Assembly (NCBI GenBank): GCA_036661515.1
Contig: JAVWYO010000134.1
Coordinates: 1-5,120, forward strand
DNA: 5,120 nucleotides
Source of the DNA: HGM05232 sp036661515
Lineage (GTDB): Bacteria; Bacteroidota; Bacteroidia; Bacteroidales; Muribaculaceae
Direction: 5' to 3'
In this document: positions 1 through 5,120 of the stretch, in pieces
How the letters are laid out: each line of letters opens with the position of its first letter
Numbering within the stretch: position 1 is the stretch's first letter
Translations under genes and position numbers: made by a program
The notes under the pieces: generated by a model
Database searches by the model: none
What the model was told of the DNA's origin: nothing
Seen by the model: the letters and a program-made list of their open reading frames with translations, nothing else

Positions 1-51
1 TGATGAAATAAGTTCCACACTTTTTCCAAATTTTGTAAATTCGCAAAACAA

Positions 52-59
52 TAATTGTG
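52..59 (+). promoter_or_regulatory. Possible -7 box for the pRiA4b ORF-3-like gene
   Basis: TAATTGTG matches the Bacteroidetes -7 consensus TAnnTTTG at all but one fixed position. It lies 33 nt before the start codon at 93, a spacing like that of the better -7 boxes elsewhere in this window. No TTG sits at the expected 19-21 nt upstream; the nearest one (33-35) is only 16 nt away. A second near-match, AAATTTTG, lies at 28-35. The assignment is therefore weak. Confidence 0.25.
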
Positions 60-92
60 CAAATTCGTTGTTTGTAAATAAACTTTAAAAAT

Positions 93-644
93 ATGATTTA
101 TAAATTTTGTATAGTTTCTGATGAGGTAGAAAATTTCAAACGTGAAATTTCAATTGATGCTGATGATACATTTCTTAGTCTTCGTAATGCAATATTAGAC
201 TCGGTGGGGTACACTAAAGATCAAATGGATTCTTTCTTTATATGCAATGACGATTGGAGTAAAGATAAAGAAATTACACTTGCTGATATGGGCTCAGATT
301 CTGATGAGGACATTTGGATTATGGAGGACACTCCTATAAATGAATTAATTGAAGATGATGGTCAAAAACTATTATATGTCTTCGACTATATGACCGATCG
401 TGCGTTTTTCATGGAAATGAAAGAGTCTATTCCGGGCAAAGACTTGAAAGATCCTATATGTCAAAAGAAAGAGGGTAAACCTGCACCACAATTTGTTGAA
501 ATTGATGTAGTCAATGAGAAGGCCGCCATAGTGGTAGCAGCTGCTTCACAAGACCTTGATGCTGATTTCTATGGTGATGAGTCATTTAATGAAGATGAAC
601 TTGACACCGAAGGGTTTGATGACTTAACATTTGACGACCATTAA
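93..644 (+). CDS. pRiA4b ORF-3-like acidic protein of unknown function
   Basis: The 183-residue product resembles the PRiA4_ORF3 family (PF07929), which databases often label 'plasmid pRiA4b ORF-3 family' or 'IS1096 element passenger TnpR family'. The N-terminal half has the family pattern: a beta strand and helix (ISIDADDTFLSLRNAIL, about residues 20-36), then a segment ending in FFICNDDW (about 48-55). A core segment LLYVFDYMTDRAFFMEM (about 93-109) replaces the usual YxYDFGDxW-type motif. The C-terminal 35 residues are very rich in Asp and Glu and are probably disordered. There is no signal peptide or membrane segment, so the protein should be cytosolic. Nothing nearby is a transposase, so the mobile-element name is only historical. 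No biochemical role can be given. The start is the first ATG in frame after an AT-rich leader, and it preserves the conserved MIYKF opening seen in Bacteroidales relatives as I remember them. It is transcribed alone and ends at a hairpin shared with convergent rpe. Confidence 0.85.
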   Translation: MIYKFCIVSDEVENFKREISIDADDTFLSLRNAILDSVGYTKDQMDSFFICNDDWSKDKEITLADMGSDSDEDIWIMEDTPINELIEDDGQKLLYVFDYMTDRAFFMEMKESIPGKDLKDPICQKKEGKPAPQFVEIDVVNEKAAIVVAAASQDLDADFYGDESFNEDELDTEGFDDLTFDDH

Positions 645-665
645 TCAGTAGTTATATTTAATAGA

Positions 666-711
666 ATAGCAAAGCCCTTTGAATTACTTTAAATTCAAAG
701 GGCTTTGCTAT
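666..711. terminator. Perfect 20-bp hairpin between convergent genes, probable bidirectional terminator
   Basis: Two perfectly complementary 20-nt arms (666-685 and 692-711) flank a 6-nt loop. The hairpin begins 21 nt after the stop of the upstream plus-strand gene and lies 17 nt beyond the stop of minus-strand rpe, where a shared terminator would sit. Neither side has a clean run of T: the plus side continues GTGTGTGGG, and the minus side continues TCTATTAAATATAAC. It may therefore act as an mRNA 3'-end stabilising structure as much as a classic intrinsic terminator. Confidence 0.75.
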
Positions 712-728
712 GTGTGTGGGCTTATCTA

Positions 729-1373
729 TTATAAGGAATGTAATTGTGCAATTTCTTGTTTTGGTGTAGGTGAGTTGAAAACGAAATTTCCAGCAACAAG
801 GATATCGGCACCAGCATCTTTAAGTAGCTTACCAGTTTCGAGATTTACTCCGCCATCAACCTCTATTAGAGCTTTAGAATGAGTTTCTTCGATTAACTTT
901 CGCAACTCTTTTACTTTATTAATGGTATTTGGTATGAATTTTTGACCACCAAATCCTGGATTAACCGACATTAATAGCACTAAATCAAGGTCGGCAATAA
1001 TATCTCTCAGCAAGCACACTGGCGTTGATGGATTAAGTGTTACACCCGCTTTCATTCCCGCCTCTTTTATTTGCTGAACGATTCTATTGAGATGTGTACA
1101 TGCTTCATAATGTACATTCATGATTTCAGCGCCACAATCTTTTACTTGATTAATGAATTTTTGTGGTTCTACAATCATTAAGTGTACATCAAGTGGCTTG
1201 GTAGATGCCTTTTGCACATATTTAAGCACTGGAAATCCAAATGAAATATTAGGTACAAATACCCCGTCCATGACATCAATGTGAAGGAGTTGTGCCTCGC
1301 TCTGATTAATCATTTCAATATCTCTATTAAGATTCCCGAAATCGGCAGAAAGCAGAGAGGGTGATACGATCAT
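729..1373 (-). CDS. rpe: Ribulose-phosphate 3-epimerase
   Basis: This enzyme interconverts D-ribulose 5-phosphate and D-xylulose 5-phosphate in the pentose phosphate pathway, in the cytosol. The 214-residue product has the full length of a single-domain TIM barrel of this family. The diagnostic motifs are present in order: SPSLLSADFGNL (4-15), HIDVMDG (31-37), DVHLMI (62-67), the phosphate-binding loop VNPGFGGQKF (137-146), EVDGG (171-175) and DILVAGNFVF (190-199). The metal ligands and catalytic acids expected for the family are all visible: His31, Asp33, His64 and Asp173. The final motif has Asn196 where many relatives have Ser (AGSxVF). The ATG lies 2 nt after the stop codon of dedA, so the two genes are almost certainly co-transcribed and rpe translation is probably coupled to dedA. 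There is no Shine-Dalgarno sequence, as usual in this phylum. The gene ends 17 nt before a strong hairpin. The linkage to dedA suggests no shared pathway. Confidence 0.97.
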   Translation of the reverse strand: MIVSPSLLSADFGNLNRDIEMINQSEAQLLHIDVMDGVFVPNISFGFPVLKYVQKASTKPLDVHLMIVEPQKFINQVKDCGAEIMNVHYEACTHLNRIVQQIKEAGMKAGVTLNPSTPVCLLRDIIADLDLVLLMSVNPGFGGQKFIPNTINKVKELRKLIEETHSKALIEVDGGVNLETGKLLKDAGADILVAGNFVFNSPTPKQEIAQLHSL

Positions 1374-1375
1374 AA

Positions 1376-2035
1376 TTAATTATTTATGTTTGTTGAAACA
1401 GTCTTTTTCTTTATCAATATGTGATAAACTATGAAGAGTACAACCACAACGCCAAGTGCATATCCTGCCATTGTGAGATAGTGATTATAGTATTCCACTT
1501 TATTAAATAGCTCATCTTCTTTAATAAAAGTACTAAGCCAGAAGCCTAAAGCTGCAAGAATTGCATTCCACAATGCTGCACCTAATGTGGTGTAGGTGAT
1601 GAAAGATAATAAATTCATTCTTGCAAGTCCTGCTGGAATTGATATTAGTTGTCGAACGGCAGGTATTAGTCGACCTATAAATGTCGAAATAGCGCCATGC
1701 TTGTCGAAGTAATTTTCGGCTTTTAACACCTTTTCTTCATTAATTAAGCAGATGTGACCAAATCGGCTGTTTGCAAATTTATATATTAATGGACGACCAA
1801 CCCACAGGGCTATGTAATAGTTAATACAGGCTCCAATCAATGCTCCAACAGTTGCAAAGAAGACGACTAAGTAGATATTTAATTCGCTATTGCTTTGTGA
1901 CGCGAAGTAGGCAGCTGGAGGAACAACAATTTCTGATGGGAAAGGAATGAAAGAGCTTTCAATCGCCATTAAGAGTGTTATAGTTCCATAGTTTAGGTTT
2001 TGTTGAAACCATTCAAAGATAATTAATATGTCCAT
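1376..2035 (-). CDS. DedA-family (VTT/SNARE-associated domain) inner membrane protein
   Basis: The 219-residue product belongs to the DedA family (PF09335), integral inner-membrane proteins. Some members have been shown to translocate undecaprenyl phosphate or other lipids, and others affect proton-motive force and drug resistance. Conserved pieces are ESSFIPFPSE (26-35) with acidic residues Glu26 and Glu35, the hallmark FIGRLIPAVRQLISIPAG (118-135) with Arg121 and Arg127, and RMN following it. Glu26/Glu35 and Arg121/Arg127 appear to match the essential acidic and arginine residues studied in E. coli YqjA and YghB. Hydrophobic segments fall at about 17-45 (containing a re-entrant-type stretch), 53-79, 141-172 and 185-209, with a basic tail. 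The ATG start is 31 nt after the glycosylase stop, and a consensus promoter covers that junction. The gene runs into rpe after a 2-nt gap. The family is clear, but the substrate of this member cannot be told from the sequence. Confidence 0.93.
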   Translation of the reverse strand: MDILIIFEWFQQNLNYGTITLLMAIESSFIPFPSEIVVPPAAYFASQSNSELNIYLVVFFATVGALIGACINYYIALWVGRPLIYKFANSRFGHICLINEEKVLKAENYFDKHGAISTFIGRLIPAVRQLISIPAGLARMNLLSFITYTTLGAALWNAILAALGFWLSTFIKEDELFNKVEYYNHYLTMAGYALGVVVVLFIVYHILIKKKTVSTNINN

Positions 2036-2061
2036 GTAAAATTGTTTATATTAGAGTACTG

Positions 2062-2092
2062 CAAAATTATAAATTTTTATTGACGTTTCCAA
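2062..2092 (-). promoter_or_regulatory. Consensus Bacteroidetes promoter for dedA-rpe
   Basis: Read on the minus strand, TTG (2092-2090) is followed by a 20-nt spacer and then TAATTTTG (2069-2062). This matches the phylum's TTTG-N19-21-TAnnTTTG promoter at the -7 box, the spacing and the core of the -33 box. The -7 box ends 26 nt before the dedA start codon. It overlaps the end of the glycosylase gene: that gene's TAA stop is the first A/T part of the box (TAA of TAATTTTG). It would let dedA-rpe be expressed independently of the glycosylase. Confidence 0.6.
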
Positions 2093-2663
2093 GTTTCATA
2101 AACATTCGCCTGTATGCGTCGGCTTTTTTGTCGAGTGAAAGGGGATAGGCTCTCGATGATGATGGCATGCGATAATGAGTAATCTCACGATTTGCAAAAT
2201 TAAATTTCTCACAGTCACCAGTTTTTGGAATAATTGTGCCCGATATCTCAGCAATCACACTTGCTGCCTTTTCGCCAGTAGTAACGATTGTTGTAATAGC
2301 TGCATTTGCGTTTAAGATTGTATCTAAATCTATTGGTGTGACTATTTCAAGAAATTTATCGGCTGCATTATCCTTTAATCTGATTATTTGAGATGCTGTG
2401 TCGTATAATGCAATTCCATTAGCATTGAGAAACGATTTTATTGCTTCAAGATGAAATCTCTTAGATGAAATGTCGCAAAATATATTTTTATTCTCAAAGA
2501 AAATAAGACCCATGATTCGCCACATGTCATTAATCCAATTTGGATAATAAAAATCCATTGACCACTTTTCAGCTTTGGGTGGAAATGTGCCAAGCATTAA
2601 AATTTTGGCGTTTGCTGGAATGTATGGAGTAAAAGGGTGCGATTCTATATTTAAATCACTCAT
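2067..2663 (-). CDS. Uracil-DNA glycosylase superfamily protein (HDG/family-6-like)
   Basis: The 198-residue product resembles the small UDG-superfamily proteins common in Bacteroidales and related to the hypoxanthine-DNA glycosylase group. These enzymes cut deaminated bases from DNA to start base-excision repair. An opening HPFTPYIP (9-16) is followed by a beta strand and motif-1 loop ILMLGTFPP (21-29), then FYYPNWINDMWRIMG (38-52). The last stretch corresponds to the YY-x-P-x-N-x-FW segment of HDG-type enzymes, so Asn45 is the likely equivalent of the catalytic or base-contacting Asn. A central GIALYDTA segment (about 109-116) and TTIVTTGEKA (about 143-152) are core strands. The C-terminal DNA-intercalation loop is MPSSSRAY (166-173), corresponding to LPSTSPAN-type or HPSPLS motifs. 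There is no iron-sulfur cysteine set. The canonical GQDPYH of family-1 UDG is absent, so ung is not an appropriate symbol. The base specificity is unknown. The gene is first in a minus-strand block with dedA and rpe, 31 nt upstream of dedA. Confidence 0.82.
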   Translation of the reverse strand: MSDLNIESHPFTPYIPANAKILMLGTFPPKAEKWSMDFYYPNWINDMWRIMGLIFFENKNIFCDISSKRFHLEAIKSFLNANGIALYDTASQIIRLKDNAADKFLEIVTPIDLDTILNANAAITTIVTTGEKAASVIAEISGTIIPKTGDCEKFNFANREITHYRMPSSSRAYPLSLDKKADAYRRMFMKLGNVNKNL

Positions 2664-2692
2664 AATTATTATTGAAATAAGAAATATACTTA

Positions 2693-2700
2693 CAAATATA
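2693..2700 (-). promoter_or_regulatory. -7 box of the glycosylase gene promoter
   Basis: The minus strand reads TATATTTG, an exact match to TAnnTTTG, ending 29 nt before the start codon at 2663. No TTG is found at the expected upstream distance (near 2720-2724), so only the -7 element is supported. It faces away from the plus-strand promoter in the same intergenic region. Confidence 0.45.
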
Positions 2701-2728
2701 CGACTTAGGCGTTAAATTATACTTATAA

Positions 2729-2761
2729 TTGTAATCTATATTAAGATTATTAGTACTTTTG
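2729..2761 (+). promoter_or_regulatory. Promoter of the polysaccharide export gene
   Basis: TACTTTTG (2754-2761) is an exact match to the Bacteroidetes -7 box TAnnTTTG and lies 27 nt before the start codon at 2789. A TTG at 2729-2731 could be the -33 element, but the spacer is 22 nt, slightly longer than the usual 19-21. No Shine-Dalgarno sequence follows; the leader is almost entirely A and T. Confidence 0.55.
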
Positions 2762-2788
2762 TAAAATATATATCAATTTAATTAATTT

Positions 2789-3598
2789 ATGAAGACAAAG
2801 TTTTTAGCTTTAATTTTTTTAGCACTAATATTTGGAAGTTGCGCATCAACTAAAAATATTACATATTTACGCGAAGCAGAATCAATACCACAAGAATTGT
2901 TGAATGGCATTACTCCTATCACTAATCCAGTTGTTATGCCAGGTGATCTTATTGATATTATAGTAAGTGGAATAAACATGGACGCTGTGAAGCCTTTTAA
3001 TAGAATGGATTTCCTTTATCAAATTAGTGGTACATCTTACAATAACAATAATACTGGGGTGAATTCTCCAACATATTACTTGGTAAGCAACGAGGGTAAT
3101 ATTGACTTCCCCGTATTAGGTAAATTACATATTGGTGGACTTAATAAAACTCAAATAGAGGCTCTCATTATATCTGAAATATATCCTAAATACTTAAAGG
3201 AAAAGCCAACACTTGATATTCGTTTCAAGAATTTCCAAGTATCTGTAATTGGTGAAGTTAAAACACCTGGAGTATATACAGCACCTAACGAACGTTTTAC
3301 TGTTCTTGAAGCTCTTGCATCAGCTGGAGATTTAACCATAACGGGTGAGCGTAAGAACGTGATGCTAATACGCACTAATGCCGATGGAACAAAGACGGTT
3401 AAGCGTCTCGACCTTAATGATAAGAACACATTATTATCGCCATATTACAACTTACAACAAAATGATGTGATATATGTAGAGCCAAATGCCTCAAAGGCTC
3501 GTTCTTCATGGATTGTGCCACCAGCTGTGACGCTTTTATTAAGCACAGTAGGTACTTTAATATCCGTTGCAACATTGATTGTTACGTTAGTGAAATAA
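2789..3598 (+). CDS. Polysaccharide export lipoprotein, Wza/BexD family
   Basis: The 269-residue product is a predicted outer-membrane lipoprotein that would form the export channel for a capsular or exopolysaccharide. A signal peptide (Lys2, Lys4, hydrophobic 5-15) ends in lipobox FGSC with Cys18 as the lipidated residue. The Poly_export domain (PF02563) starts near VVMPGDLIDIIVSG (48-61) and includes YLVSNEGNIDFPVLGKLHIGGL (about 97-118), interrupted by an Asn-rich insertion (about 83-93). An SLBB domain follows (about 151-195: VSVIGEVKTPGVY, then FTVLEALASAGDL). The DVIYVEPN segment precedes a C-terminal hydrophobic helix (about 242-268), which in Wza-type proteins would cross the outer membrane. 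At 269 residues it is shorter than E. coli Wza (about 380), as is typical of Bacteroidetes members. The usual partner, a Wzc-like chain-length tyrosine kinase, is not next to it: a terminator follows directly and then a convergent udp gene. The polysaccharide involved cannot be inferred. Confidence 0.92.
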   Translation: MKTKFLALIFLALIFGSCASTKNITYLREAESIPQELLNGITPITNPVVMPGDLIDIIVSGINMDAVKPFNRMDFLYQISGTSYNNNNTGVNSPTYYLVSNEGNIDFPVLGKLHIGGLNKTQIEALIISEIYPKYLKEKPTLDIRFKNFQVSVIGEVKTPGVYTAPNERFTVLEALASAGDLTITGERKNVMLIRTNADGTKTVKRLDLNDKNTLLSPYYNLQQNDVIYVEPNASKARSSWIVPPAVTLLLSTVGTLISVATLIVTLVK

Positions 3599-3623
3599 GA
3601 AAAAACAAATTTAATCCTATTTT

Positions 3624-3660
3624 AATGCCACGTCTCTTGTAATAGAAACGTGGCATTTTT
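3624..3660 (+). terminator. Rho-independent terminator of the polysaccharide export gene
   Basis: A 10-bp perfect stem (3624-3633 with 3648-3657) can extend by three more pairs past one C-A mismatch. It is followed on the plus strand by a T run (TTTTT, 3656-3660). It begins 25 nt after the stop at 3598. It also lies 22 nt past the stop of convergent udp, so it may stop minus-strand transcripts too, but that side has no T run. Confidence 0.85.
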
Positions 3661-3679
3661 CAGTATTATAATATAATAA

Positions 3680-4555
3680 TTATAGTCGGTCGAGAACGGT
3701 TTTTACAAGGTCGGCTACTGCCGTTTTATAATTAGGTGTAGCGTTGTTATTCATTCGATTTGCTATTATGCAACACACTGTCATTGCTTTGTGTCCCATT
3801 AACTTTGAAAGTCCCTGCAATGCAGCACTCTCCATCTCATAATTTGTTACTGGGCGACCATTAAATCTAAATGCTTCAATCTTTTTGTTAAGTTCTGGAT
3901 CAGCAAGTGGTAGGCGAAGTTCTCGCCCTTGTGGCCCATAAAATCCATTTGCTGTGATTGTGAAGCCATGTACCATGTCATCACGACCAATTCGTTCTAT
4001 AAGTTCAGCATCAGCATCTACAACGTAGGGGTGAGCCCATAGTTGATTCCATTCGACAGCTTTACAAAATTTTTGTTCAAATTCTAAATCACACACCTCA
4101 TTCCTTCGCGCATAGAAGTTGAGACACCCATCAAAGCCAATACCTTTTGTTGCTATGACTGGAGTCCCTACGGCTAATTCGGGTTGCAAGCCACCAGATG
4201 TGCCAATACGAATAATAGTAAGTTGCCTAAATGTATCTTTAATGGTTCGCGTCTTGAAGTCGATATTTGCAAGTGCATCAAGTTCATTAACTACAATATC
4301 AATATTATCGGCACCTATTCCATGCGACAGACACATTATAGGTTTCCCTTTATAAGTGCCACCAATAGTGTGAAATTCGCGACTTGATACCTCAAAATCT
4401 TTGGTATCGAAATGTGCAGCTACCATATTCACACGACTTGGGTCACCAACTACGATTATATTATCTGTTAATTGGTCGGGACGTACATGAATATGAAATA
4501 TGCTACCGTCATCGTTTATTATCATTTCTGAATCGGGAATGAATTTTTTAGTCAT
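3680..4555 (-). CDS. udp: Uridine phosphorylase (nucleoside phosphorylase-I family)
   Basis: The product should split uridine with phosphate into uracil and ribose 1-phosphate, a pyrimidine-salvage and catabolic step in the cytosol. The 291-residue chain carries the PNP_UDP_1 domain (PF01048). Visible motifs are VGDPSRV (36-42) for phosphate binding, HGIGADN (78-84), RIGTSGGL (116-123), whose Arg116 and Thr119 match the phosphate and ribose contacts of E. coli Udp (Arg91, Thr94), and YEMESAAL (239-246), whose EME binds ribose. The loop FYGPQGRE (205-212) has a Gln-x-Arg pair (Gln209, Arg211) like Gln166/Arg168 that select uracil in E. coli Udp. This favours uridine over a purine substrate. 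The chain is about 38 residues longer than E. coli Udp (253), mainly through an N-terminal extension. The first ATG is used, 32 nt after a good -7 box. The gene is alone: a hairpin separates it from ettA upstream, and the convergent export gene lies downstream. Activity on other nucleosides cannot be excluded. Confidence 0.9.
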   Translation of the reverse strand: MTKKFIPDSEMIINDDGSIFHIHVRPDQLTDNIIVVGDPSRVNMVAAHFDTKDFEVSSREFHTIGGTYKGKPIMCLSHGIGADNIDIVVNELDALANIDFKTRTIKDTFRQLTIIRIGTSGGLQPELAVGTPVIATKGIGFDGCLNFYARRNEVCDLEFEQKFCKAVEWNQLWAHPYVVDADAELIERIGRDDMVHGFTITANGFYGPQGRELRLPLADPELNKKIEAFRFNGRPVTNYEMESAALQGLSKLMGHKAMTVCCIIANRMNNNATPNYKTAVADLVKTVLDRL

Positions 4556-4587
4556 TGTTTTGATATTTTTTTATTTAAAGTGAATAG

Positions 4588-4595
4588 CAAATGTA
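4588..4595 (-). promoter_or_regulatory. -7 box of the udp promoter
   Basis: The minus strand reads TACATTTG, an exact match to the Bacteroidetes -7 consensus, ending 32 nt before the udp start codon at 4555. The position of the -33 element (around 4615-4617) reads TTT instead of TTG, so that half is imperfect. It lies downstream of the ettA terminator hairpin, which supports independent transcription of udp. Confidence 0.45.
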
Positions 4596-4638
4596 ATAAT
4601 AAGAAATTTGAATAAAAATTATTTCTGCTTAATTTTAA

Positions 4639-4680
4639 ATAATACGAGGTCGCTACTTTGTGATAGCGACCTCGTATTAT
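4639..4680 (-). terminator. Perfect 17-bp hairpin after ettA, probable terminator
   Basis: Perfectly complementary 17-nt arms (4639-4655 and 4664-4680) enclose an 8-nt loop, and the stem core GAGGTCGCTA is GC-rich for this region. It starts 20 nt after the ettA stop on the minus strand. The bases after the hairpin on that strand are A/T-rich (TTTAAAATTAAG) rather than a pure T run. It separates ettA from udp, which is read in the same direction. Confidence 0.75.
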
Positions 4681-4700
4681 AAATATATGTCAAATAATGG

Positions 4701-5120
4701 TTACATTAATTTGCGATAACGGATTCTGTGAGGAGTGATATCGCCCGATTTTGCTTTCTTATAATCTTCATATTCAGAGTACGAACCTTCAAAATATACA
4801 ACCTCGCTATCACCTTCAAAAGATAAAATGTGTGTACATATACGGTCGAGAAACCAACGGTCGTGAGAAACCACAACAGCACAACCTGCAAAGTTTTCAA
4901 GTCCCTCTTCAAGTGCACGAAGAGTATTTACGTCTATGTCATTTGTTGGTTCATCGAGTAGCAAGACGTTGCCTTCCTCTTTAAGAGCCATAGCAAGATG
5001 CAGGCGATTTCGTTCTCCTCCTGATAGTATGCCAATTTTTTTCTCTTGGTCGGCTCCTGCAAAGTTAAACTTTGATAGATAGGCACGAGCGTTCATATCC
5101 TTGCCTCCCATGCGGAATGT
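4701..5120 (-). CDS. ettA: Energy-dependent translational throttle protein EttA (ABC-F ATPase), C-terminal part
   Basis: This is the end of an ABC-F protein of the EttA type. EttA binds the ribosomal E site and gates the first steps of elongation according to ATP/ADP state. The open frame continues past the right edge: codons for Thr-Phe-Arg precede the Met at 5111, so that Met is internal and the gene is cut by the window, not truncated in nature. About 139 of roughly 560 residues are present, covering the last part of the second ATPase domain. Visible are the signature motif LSGGERNRLHLA, Walker B VLLLDEPTND with the catalytic Glu, and the switch region VVSHDRWFLDRI with its His. The preceding MNARAYLSKFNF and the C-terminal SYSEYEDYKK and RYRKLM stretches match the EttA subgroup rather than Uup or antibiotic-resistance ABC-F proteins. 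The stop is followed by a strong hairpin. Confidence 0.93.
   Translation of the reverse strand, partial: TFRMGGKDMNARAYLSKFNFAGADQEKKIGILSGGERNRLHLAMALKEEGNVLLLDEPTNDIDVNTLRALEEGLENFAGCAVVVSHDRWFLDRICTHILSFEGDSEVVYFEGSYSEYEDYKKAKSGDITPHRIRYRKLM

Noticed and set aside
1..92. End of an upstream gene at the left edge
   Set aside because: Stop codons occur in the first bases and nothing long enough remains to recognise a protein, so no partial gene can be supported.
93..644. Mobile element suggested by the 'IS1096 passenger' family name
   Set aside because: No transposase, terminal inverted repeat or target duplication is visible around the gene.
679..882. Plus-strand open frame of 67 codons covering the hairpin and the rpe 3' end
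   Set aside because: It starts inside the terminator hairpin and is antisense to the conserved C-terminal part of rpe. Its translation resembles no family I know.
2063..2077. A/T-only palindrome AAAATT-ATA-AATTTT as a terminator of the glycosylase gene
   Set aside because: An all-A/T six-base-pair stem is too weak. The stretch lies across the gene's final codons and is better explained by the promoter box found there.
3151..3429. Minus-strand open frame of 92 codons inside the polysaccharide export gene
   Set aside because: It is wholly antisense to the SLBB domain of a clearly conserved gene, has no promoter box, and its translation is low-complexity Arg/Ser-rich.
4119..4387. Two overlapping plus-strand open frames antisense to udp
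   Set aside because: They mirror the conserved udp reading frame and have no leader, promoter or recognisable protein features.
4706..4984. Open frames on both strands overlapping the ettA ATPase motifs
   Set aside because: They are frame shadows of the strongly conserved LSGGER and DEPTND region.

Overview
The window looks like an ordinary stretch of chromosome from a low-GC member of the Bacteroidetes, most likely the order Bacteroidales. The sequence is AT-rich. Start codons lack Shine-Dalgarno sequences and have A/T-rich leaders instead. Several genes are preceded by the Bacteroidetes-type -7 box TAnnTTTG. The protein families and their wording (a pRiA4b ORF-3-like acidic protein, a short polysaccharide export lipoprotein with a C-terminal membrane helix, a UDG-superfamily protein with a GTFPP motif, and EttA) are those commonly seen in gut Bacteroidales. 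I cannot name a genus.

Layout from left to right: (1) a short upstream region, then a plus-strand gene for an acidic pRiA4b ORF-3-like protein (93-644). (2) A perfect 20-bp hairpin (666-711) between this gene and the convergent minus-strand block. (3) A minus-strand block read right to left: UDG-superfamily protein (2663-2067), DedA membrane protein (2035-1376) and ribulose-phosphate 3-epimerase rpe (1373-729). The dedA-rpe gap is only 2 nt, and dedA appears to have its own consensus promoter overlapping the end of the glycosylase gene. (4) A 125-bp divergent intergenic region with outward-facing promoters. (5) A plus-strand polysaccharide export lipoprotein gene (2789-3598) standing alone, with its own promoter and a U-tailed terminator. 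(6) Minus-strand uridine phosphorylase (4555-3680), with its own -7 box. (7) A perfect 17-bp hairpin and then the 3' end of ettA (minus strand), which runs off the right edge.

The genes do not form one pathway. They cover pentose phosphate metabolism (rpe), pyrimidine salvage (udp), DNA repair (glycosylase), membrane lipid/undecaprenyl-phosphate handling (DedA), surface polysaccharide export, and translation control (EttA). I found no RNA gene, insertion sequence, CRISPR array, phage gene or defence system, and no sign of a new multi-gene system. The points most worth a second look are the divergent glycosylase motifs, the polysaccharide export gene without a co-transcribed Wzc partner, and the promoter inside the glycosylase-dedA junction.
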